The notes beneath the pieces were generated by a model. It saw only the letters and a program-made list of their open reading frames with translations, was not told where the DNA came from and ran no database searches. A program made the position numbers and the translations under genes. A stretch of 20,090 nucleotides of DNA from JBCDGH01 sp038751365 (GTDB lineage Bacteria; Patescibacteriota; JACMRA01): contig JBCDGH010000023.1 of assembly GCA_038751365.1 (NCBI GenBank), positions 1-20,090 on the forward strand, written 5' to 3'. Shown here piece by piece: positions 14,810-20,090 of this stretch (the stretch's first letter is position 1; the number at the start of each line of letters is the position of its first letter).

Positions 14810-17800
14810 CTATGAAACAACGCTTACAGTTTTACCTGTGCTTTGAAGGCTTGAACCATTGCCTAGTCTTACTTTGATTTCTGCACTTCCATTAACACTT
14901 GGTACTGGAACGTTATCACAGCTAATGACGTTAGAGCTTATAGGTGTACAAGACGAAGTTTCTGCAGCATTGCCTATGCTAATACCGAATCCAACAGGCA
15001 AAGTCTTGGCTGACGGTATGGCGAAGGTACATTTAGTAGTTTTACCATTGTTAACTATATTTCCACTGCAGTTAAGTGTGGCTATATCTGATAATTGCAG
15101 AGGGTTAGTAGGGGTGAAAGAGAAGGTTACGTTTGAGTAAGTTTTTTCGGCTGTAGCTCCAAAGTTATCAGTTGCTCTAAGTATAATATCGTTCGGATTT
15201 GTGGATATACCTAAGTCACTTATATTTACAGTAGTAGAGTAAGTATTGTTGCTAGATGGGCTAGGAACTGGAATAGATCTACCACTACCTTGAATGATAA
15301 TTTGCATTGATTGAATAGTTTTGCCTTCTTGACCTTGTGGTGTTACATTGAAGCTAATAGTCGAGATATTGGCTTTAGAATTATCAAGATTGCTTTGGAT
15401 CAAAGGAGACTTAGTTTGTTCTCCTACTTGATCTTGCGGTGATGGCTCTGTTGGAGGTGTGCAGTATACCTCGGGAAATTTAGCACTGATTGCATTGACT
15501 GGAATAGCCCAGCTCTGACTCCCTGGAAACTCTGGTAATAGCTGCAAACAAGTTTTTTTTTCAATGTTTTCTTCTAGGGTTTGGGTTGTAGCAAGCAAAC
15601 CATCTAATTTGTTTATCAAAACTTCTTGGGAAATTACTGCTGATCTAAAGTCAAAAATATTTTTACTTCCAGGTGTATAGTCTGGAGTGGATATTCTTTC
15701 TTCAGCGTCCTCTAGGACTTGCTTTTGTGATGGGCTCATGTACTCGCTACCACCACCTCCAATCATACCAGTTGCAGGGTTTACACCCACTCTTAGCAAA
15801 CCTTCGGTAGAGAATGCAGCTGGGTTTTCGCCATTCACAAGATATTTCATAATTTTGTTCCATACAGGTGCAGCTGCAGTTGAAGAAGTAGCATTCTGCT
15901 TCATTGATTCATTATCAGTCCTACCGACCCAAACCACGGTAGTATAGTTTGTACATCCTCCAACTGTCCATGTATCTTTTACGTCGTTGGTAGTTCCTGT
16001 TTTAGCCGCAGCTCCACCTACTTGTGCTCCATTTCCACACTCATTAATTTCTAAGGTTCTAGCTGCACTACCAAACTTTGGTCTTCTAGCATTATAATCT
16101 GATAGTACATTAGCCATTTGTTTGGCAATCAAAGGATCAATAGCTTTATCTTGAGATGGGTAAACACTTTGTTTGGTCTCTTGAGTGTACAATTCTCTAC
16201 CAGTATTGTCCTTGATACTCAGGAAAGGTGTCGCTGTCCTTAAATTACCTTCTTGCAAGATGGTATTCATACCGGTGGCATGAGATACTGGTATAATTTC
16301 GCATCCTCCAACTGCTGATGATAAGAAACATCTGTCTCTATAAGCTGACTTAGCTAAGTCAGGATCATCACACTGTTTTATAAAGTTGCCATCTGCATCT
16401 TTTTTGCTAAAATTATCTGCAGGTGGGTAACATGCAAATCTCAAACCGGTCTGTTCAGAGAAGTCAAAAACTTGCTTAATTCCCTCATTACAGTCCAACT
16501 GAGCATTGTTAGAGGAAAGACAGGCAAATTTGATAGTTGGTATGTTAAGTGAGTTCTGAATAGCACTTCTAAAACTTACTGGTCCTTGAGTAGTATTATC
16601 AAAGTTTTTTGGCTTATAACCAGGTTGGAATTCAGTGGGAGTATCGACTACCATTGTAGCTGGATTAAAACCTTTACTCAGTGCTGTTGCGTAAACATAG
16701 GGCTTTATGCTACTACCGGGTTGCTGTGGCGAGGTCATGATATTCACTTTTCCATTGATATCAGCTCTATTATATCCCAGTGAACCTACCATAGAAATAA
16801 TTTCTCCGCTTGGTCCATCTAGGACTACTGCAGCCGCATTATTACCTCCGTTGGCAATAACATTATTTTGCTCAGACTCTTTGAGTATTTTTTCAATTTC
16901 TCTATGCTTGATTGGGTCTAAAGTTGTAACAATCTGGTAACCCTTTGTGTAAAGTTCTTGTTCTCGTGGAATAAATTTTCTAAGCTCAGCTAGGACATAC
17001 TCTCTAAAATGAGGGAATTCATCTGTTTCTTGATTGGGTACAAAAACAACTGCTCCATTTGCCCTTGCTTGCTCTACTTCTGCTTGAGTGCTAGCTACGA
17101 CTATAGGAGTCTCTTGCAAAGCTATTAGTTCTTCAGGTGTCTTAATAAAGACTTCTTCACCATCACCACGTAAATTCATGGTATGCATGTTTTCAAGACA
17201 TTTATCCTTAACATTGTTAAATGCTTTCCAAGCATTGCTTTCAGGTAAGCCTATACTAGAAGAATAGGTACTAGGCTGATTCAAAAGAGGAGCTAAAAAA
17301 CACCCTTCAACAACATTAATATCTTGAACATCTTTGCCAAAATAAGTCCTACTAGCAGATTGAACTCCGTGAGTAACACCTCCAAAAGGGGCAATATTTA
17401 AATAGGATTCCAGAATATCAGCTTTAGTCTTACCACTGTTACTTAGTTTTATGGCTGTAAAGAGCTCGTCGATTTTAGTTTCGATAGTTCTGTCTGAAGG
17501 TCTATTCTTGTCTGTGGCTAATTTTACAGTTTGTTGGGCAATTCCACTAGCTCCACGACATTCATCTCCTGCGGATATAAGGCATTTAACAGTAGCTCCA
17601 AATAAGTTTTTCCAAGGTATGCCAACGTCATTATAGTAGAATCCATCGTCTTCGATAGCTATTACTGCCAGTTGGACGTGCTCAGGTATTTCGTCTATAT
17701 CGACGTACTCACGTTTTTCATCCTCATAAACTTCAAAGATTTTAGTCACACCATCGCGTGCGTACACTACACTACTTTCTCTTTTTTGATTGAGTAAATC

Positions 17801-18301
17801 GTCAATTGGCTTGGTCTCATTCCACTTGTTAATAGCTAGAGCTGCAACTGTAGACACGCTCACAATCATGAAGATTCCGAATATTAAACCAAAGAAAGCA
17901 AACTTTCTGCTGAAACTCTTCCAAGAGAATCCAAATTGTTTTTTTAGATCTTGAATACTAGTCGAATTTGCTGAGTAGTCTTTTTTACCTGTGAGATTGC
18001 TTTGATAGTCTTGCCTTTCATCCATATCGCCACTCTTTATGTTAGTAAAATTGTAATCAGTACCTACTTTGGAACCGACTTTAATCACTTGCTCTGGTCT
18101 ATCGACTAGATAGCCATCCTCAGTCAAAATTCTACTTGCTTTATCATCAATGTCGTCACTAGGAAGAGTAAGCGACTCGTTGGTATTATTCAGATCTTTT
18201 TCTACTTCAGAGATATTTTCTCGAATATTGTCATCATCTCTTTTATGTAGGTCTTTACGATCTCTTTTAGAAGTTGAGTTTTTGTGACTTTTTGGTGACA
18301 T
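14810..18301 (-). CDS. Very large class A penicillin-binding protein (glycosyltransferase and transpeptidase)
   Basis: Polymerises and cross-links peptidoglycan. From the ATG at 18301 it has 1163 residues: a charged cytoplasmic N-terminus (1-130), one TM (about 134-158), a GT51 domain (about 200-350; Glu217 in A-I-E-D-D-G-F-Y; G-A-S-G-I-A-Q-Q where others have GGST; I-L-E-S-Y-L-N), and a transpeptidase with SSIK (530-533), SLN (584-586) and KTGT (767-770). A Gly-rich linker then leads to about 200 residues of beta-rich, possibly Ig-like segments. All 18 cysteines lie after the TM, suggesting disulfides. The frame runs up to a TTG at 18340, but that TTG is part of a TTGACT -35 box, so the ATG is preferred. 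Class A PBPs usually have 650-900 residues. Confidence 0.9.
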   Translation of the reverse strand: MSPKSHKNSTSKRDRKDLHKRDDDNIRENISEVEKDLNNTNESLTLPSDDIDDKASRILTEDGYLVDRPEQVIKVGSKVGTDYNFTNIKSGDMDERQDYQSNLTGKKDYSANSTSIQDLKKQFGFSWKSFSRKFAFFGLIFGIFMIVSVSTVAALAINKWNETKPIDDLLNQKRESSVVYARDGVTKIFEVYEDEKREYVDIDEIPEHVQLAVIAIEDDGFYYNDVGIPWKNLFGATVKCLISAGDECRGASGIAQQTVKLATDKNRPSDRTIETKIDELFTAIKLSNSGKTKADILESYLNIAPFGGVTHGVQSASRTYFGKDVQDINVVEGCFLAPLLNQPSTYSSSIGLPESNAWKAFNNVKDKCLENMHTMNLRGDGEEVFIKTPEELIALQETPIVVASTQAEVEQARANGAVVFVPNQETDEFPHFREYVLAELRKFIPREQELYTKGYQIVTTLDPIKHREIEKILKESEQNNVIANGGNNAAAVVLDGPSGEIISMVGSLGYNRADINGKVNIMTSPQQPGSSIKPYVYATALSKGFNPATMVVDTPTEFQPGYKPKNFDNTTQGPVSFRSAIQNSLNIPTIKFACLSSNNAQLDCNEGIKQVFDFSEQTGLRFACYPPADNFSKKDADGNFIKQCDDPDLAKSAYRDRCFLSSAVGGCEIIPVSHATGMNTILQEGNLRTATPFLSIKDNTGRELYTQETKQSVYPSQDKAIDPLIAKQMANVLSDYNARRPKFGSAARTLEINECGNGAQVGGAAAKTGTTNDVKDTWTVGGCTNYTTVVWVGRTDNESMKQNATSSTAAAPVWNKIMKYLVNGENPAAFSTEGLLRVGVNPATGMIGGGGSEYMSPSQKQVLEDAEERISTPDYTPGSKNIFDFRSAVISQEVLINKLDGLLATTQTLEENIEKKTCLQLLPEFPGSQSWAIPVNAISAKFPEVYCTPPTEPSPQDQVGEQTKSPLIQSNLDNSKANISTISFNVTPQGQEGKTIQSMQIIIQGSGRSIPVPSPSSNNTYSTTVNISDLGISTNPNDIILRATDNFGATAEKTYSNVTFSFTPTNPLQLSDIATLNCSGNIVNNGKTTKCTFAIPSAKTLPVGFGISIGNAAETSSCTPISSNVISCDNVPVPSVNGSAEIKVRLGNGSSLQSTGKTVSVVS

Positions 18302-18311
18302 ATTATGCTTT

Positions 18312-18340
18312 AATTTAAACCTTAAAGCGAATTTAGTCAA
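18312..18340 (-). promoter_or_regulatory. Probable promoter of the PBP gene
   Basis: Read on the minus strand, TTGACT (18340-18335) is followed after 17 bases by TAAATT (18317-18312). The message would start about four bases before the ATG at 18301, so it would be nearly leaderless. This placement argues against the TTG start at 18340. Confidence 0.45.
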
Positions 18341-18512
18341 GGATTAGTTCCCCTTGTCTATATGTTTAACCTTCTTCGTTTATATACTGATTAACCAGCT
18401 CTTGAATAACTTTGGATTATATTTCCTTCAGCTTGCTGAGAATCTAAAAACTTAAACTAGATTCATACCCCGTTGCCTGCTTCGGGATGGGCTGATTCTT
18501 CTTAAGCCTACT
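18341..18512. other. Intergenic region between the PBP gene and a small membrane ORF
   Basis: No gene is seen. Two weak hairpins are present: TCAG-CTTG-CTGA near 18429-18442, and CCCG ... CGGG near 18468-18486. Neither has a clear U-run on either strand. The second could end transcription of the small ORF at 18513 on the minus strand. Confidence 0.35.
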
Positions 18513-18692
18513 TTACTGAAAAAAGTCACTATACCCAAACCAACTTAGTATCCAATTGAGAAACAAAAATGTACAAATTAATAAGATACCTATTATTGCA
18601 AGATATATTTGAGCTATAATAGATCCAGGAAGTTTACCAATTGAAGAAAATAGGACAGGGTGTCTCTTTTGAAGAGTTTTTAAACTAAGCAT
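18513..18692 (-). CDS. Putative 59-residue single-TM protein
   Basis: An ATG at 18692 opens 59 codons that end in TAA at 18515-18513. The first 20 residues are basic and polar (M-L-S-L-K-T-L-Q-K-R-H-P), followed by one strongly hydrophobic segment of about 25 residues (roughly 24-50, with I-I-G-I-L-L-I-C-T-F-L-F-L) and a short aromatic tail (W-F-G-Y-S-D-F-F-Q). The balance of charged N-terminus and TM segment looks like a real small membrane protein, not a random AT-rich frame. No Shine-Dalgarno is seen, which is usual here. The ORF fills part of a gap that would otherwise be over 500 bases. No family is recognised. Confidence 0.45.
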   Translation of the reverse strand: MLSLKTLQKRHPVLFSSIGKLPGSIIAQIYLAIIGILLICTFLFLNWILSWFGYSDFFQ

Positions 18693-18757
18693 GAATTGAT
18701 ATAAACTAAATATTTTAATTTTGTACAGAAATAAAATAAGCTACTACAAACAATAGT

Positions 18758-18781
18758 TTGACAATAATCAATTACTATAAT
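18758..18781 (+). promoter_or_regulatory. Promoter elements upstream of the kinase-like gene
   Basis: Consensus TTGACA (18758-18763) and consensus TATAAT (18776-18781) are both present but only 12 bases apart, too close for a standard sigma-70 promoter. Each may belong to a separate weak promoter. A transcript from the TATAAT would have a leader of about 74 bases. Confidence 0.35.
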
Positions 18782-18799
18782 GTAGTTATTTAGCATCAT

Positions 18800-18819
18800 A
18801 AGATTACTAATTTAATCTT
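18800..18819 (+). promoter_or_regulatory. Leader hairpin before the kinase-like gene
   Basis: AAGATTA and TAATCTT pair perfectly around a six-base loop, followed by only one further T. It sits in the probable leader, 43 bases before the start codon. It may be an attenuator or just AT-rich symmetry. Confidence 0.3.
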
Positions 18820-18861
18820 TTGAGTAGTTTTAAATTTACATAGCCTGAAGGAGCGGATTCA

Positions 18862-19464
18862 ATGAACTACATGCCTTACGTACTTTTTGAAGGTATGGAT
18901 TTGTCAGGAAAATCTTCAACAGTAGCAAAAATCCAAGAAATAAATAAGATATGGACATACCAGCACTTGGTACTAAACCAAGCCAATCCAATATATACTT
19001 TGGCTAAGCAAGTAAATAAGCAAGGTATATACTCAACAGAAGTATGTGGGATCACCTATGCTGCTGCAATAAGGGCTGATTTGGAGTTGTTTCAATGGCC
19101 TAGCATGCCAACTCTACAAGACTCTTGCAATTTGCTGAGATCTTTGGCACATCATAGTGCGCTTGGTAACACAGCAGTAGTAAACTATTTGGTGGAAATT
19201 TCTTCTGAACATCCAATATTTTCTAAGGCGTATGTTTTCACAGCATCTATAGAAGAAAGAAGAAAGCGCTTAGCTAAGCGCATGTCAGAGAATCCAGGAT
19301 GCGTATCAAAATCGGATACATTAATTATTAATAATCCCGAACTTTTTGAAGCCATGAATGAAGCCATAATAAAATATGCTAAAGAATTCTTCAATGCTCA
19401 AATAATTGACACTACTTATGTCGATCAAAACACTGTAGTTAACCAAATAACAAGTCAAATCTAG
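18862..19464 (+). CDS. Thymidylate-kinase-like P-loop nucleotide kinase
   Basis: A 200-residue P-loop kinase of the thymidylate/deoxynucleoside kinase superfamily. The P-loop is F-E-G-M-D-L-S-G-K-S-S (9-19), close to the thymidylate kinase form. A-A-A-I-R-A-D-L near 67-74 matches the region with the nucleotide-binding Arg. In Q-D-S-C-N-L-L-R-S-L-A-H the usual 'DR' has become 'DS', so substrate choice may differ from dTMP. E-E-R-R-K-R-L-A-K-R fits the basic LID region. The start is fixed by AAGGAG (18848-18853) eight bases before the ATG, the only canonical Shine-Dalgarno I found here. That makes the gene look foreign to its neighbours. The Nudix gene follows 83 bases later. Confidence 0.75.
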   Translation: MNYMPYVLFEGMDLSGKSSTVAKIQEINKIWTYQHLVLNQANPIYTLAKQVNKQGIYSTEVCGITYAAAIRADLELFQWPSMPTLQDSCNLLRSLAHHSALGNTAVVNYLVEISSEHPIFSKAYVFTASIEERRKRLAKRMSENPGCVSKSDTLIINNPELFEAMNEAIIKYAKEFFNAQIIDTTYVDQNTVVNQITSQI

Positions 19465-19482
19465 TTTTCTATTTTTGATGCG

Positions 19483-19515
19483 GGTGTGTTAGAGTAAGAT
19501 TAATTTTAACACACC
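19483..19515. repeat. Nine-base-pair inverted repeat between the kinase-like and Nudix genes
   Basis: GGTGTGTTA (19483-19491) and TAACACACC (19507-19515) pair perfectly around a 15-base loop. It starts 19 bases after the kinase-like stop and ends 32 bases before the Nudix ATG. There is no U-run on the plus strand, so it may be a regulatory or mobile-element-related hairpin, not a terminator. Confidence 0.5.
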
Positions 19516-19547
19516 ATTACTTATTAAGTTCTTTAATTATCAAAATT

Positions 19548-19997
19548 ATGTTACCAATTAAAAACCACATAACTTCTGGCTGTGTTTTGTTAGACTCTTT
19601 AGACTCTGTTTCTGGAGCTAATGTGTTAATGATTTTTAGAAAATGGGAATACGTCCCTGAAGGAGCGTGGATTTTACCTAAAGGTCATGTAGAAGAAGGA
19701 GAAACTTTAGAGAATGCTGCTATTCGTGAAACTGTAGAAGAAACCGGTTATCAAAATATACAGATAAAAAACTTCTTAAGTGAAATTACTATAAAGTATG
19801 AAAAAAATGGCTTTATGAATATTAAAAAAGTTCACTGGTTTTTAGCTCTTTTGAATGGTGAGAATAAATTTAAGCAAAAATTATCTGATGAAGAGATTTC
19901 TTCTGAAATTTTTGAGATAAAATGGGTTCCTCTTATCAACTCTGTAAAGATGTCAACCTTCAACAATTTAAGACACATTATTCTCTTCTCTAGCTAA
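19548..19997 (+). CDS. Nudix hydrolase
   Basis: Hydrolyses a nucleoside diphosphate linked to another group; the substrate cannot be told from sequence. The complete Nudix box (G-x5-E-x7-R-E-U-x-E-E-x-G-U) lies at residues 46-68: G-H-V-E-E-G-E through R-E-T-V-E-E-T-G-Y, with the metal-binding glutamates 61, 64 and 65. W-I-L-P-K-G-H just before it recalls the Ap4A/NTP hydrolase side of the family. The length of 149 residues is normal and the fold looks complete to about residue 145. No Shine-Dalgarno precedes the ATG. The last 30 bases overlap the 3' end of the transposase fragment on the other strand. It may form a pair with the kinase-like gene upstream. Confidence 0.9.
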   Translation: MLPIKNHITSGCVLLDSLDSVSGANVLMIFRKWEYVPEGAWILPKGHVEEGETLENAAIRETVEETGYQNIQIKNFLSEITIKYEKNGFMNIKKVHWFLALLNGENKFKQKLSDEEISSEIFEIKWVPLINSVKMSTFNNLRHIILFSS

Positions 19998-20090
19998 ATA
20001 TTGTTTGTAGAATTCAGCTGGTATATTTCTTATGGTTGTGTGAATTCTATGATGGTTGTAGTATTGAAGCCTGTGAACAATTAAATTATA
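19968..20090 (-). CDS. C-terminal end of an IS-type DDE transposase/integrase (partial)
   Basis: On the minus strand a frame enters from the right edge and ends in TAA at 19970-19968, giving 40 residues. It reads L-Q-Y-Y-N-H-H-R-I-H-T-T-I-R-N-I-P-A-E-F-Y. This matches the 'YNxxRxHxxLxxxTPAEF' tail shared by the rve-type integrase cores of IS3/IS481-like elements. The DDE residues lie outside the window. The last few codons sit inside the Nudix gene, so this end of the element cannot be placed exactly, and no terminal inverted repeat was seen. Confidence 0.75.
   Translation of the reverse strand, partial: YNLIVHRLQYYNHHRIHTTIRNIPAEFYKQYLAREENNVS

Noticed and set aside
18302..18340. TTG start of the PBP gene 13 codons before the ATG
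   Set aside because: The TTG belongs to a TTGACT -35 box with a -10 17 bases on, so this stretch is more likely promoter than coding.
1..20090. CRISPR arrays, tRNA and rRNA genes
   Set aside because: No spaced direct repeats and no RNA gene signatures were seen on either strand.

Overview
This 20-kb window is AT-rich and gene-dense. It looks like part of a small, streamlined bacterial genome, most likely Candidate Phyla Radiation / Patescibacteria. That is an inference from gene architecture: SecA with a Lys-rich N-terminal extension and an internal insert, a cluster of exported Cys-containing SH3b-like proteins, mostly Shine-Dalgarno-less starts, and convergent genes that overlap at their stops. 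No rRNA or ribosomal-protein marker is present to fix the lineage. The standard code fits every gene, but all 18 reading frames called here end in TAA or TAG and none in TGA.

Layout. Positions 1-80 hold the tail of an upstream gene whose last residues resemble the C-terminus of DGR-type reverse transcriptases (tentative). Positions 387-4160 hold nucleic-acid housekeeping: topA (+), ruvC (+) and miaA (-, overlapping the ruvC end). Positions 4303-7109 hold three exported proteins, each with two SH3b-like modules, one on + and two on -, separated by clear terminators. Positions 7293-10363 hold secA (+), meeting a small three-TM protein (-) stop to stop. Positions 10505-12403 hold a minus-strand cluster of an ECF sigma factor, a three-TM protein that could be its anti-sigma factor, and a small exported helical protein, ending in a hairpin. 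uvrB (+, 12532-14763) diverges from the sigma gene. A very large class A penicillin-binding protein (-, 14810-18301) with 18 extracytoplasmic cysteines converges on uvrB. Positions 18302-20090 are more accessory: a 59-residue single-TM ORF (-), a thymidylate-kinase-like P-loop protein (+) with the only canonical Shine-Dalgarno found, a Nudix hydrolase (+), and the C-terminal end of an IS-type DDE transposase (-) running off the right edge.

How the genes fit together. SecA could export the SH3b proteins, the helical protein and the PBP. The paired cysteines across these exported proteins suggest oxidative folding outside the membrane. The sigma, membrane and helical-protein genes look like a compact envelope-sensing module. 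The least conventional parts are that module, the SH3b cluster, and the right-edge kinase/Nudix pair beside the mobile element.
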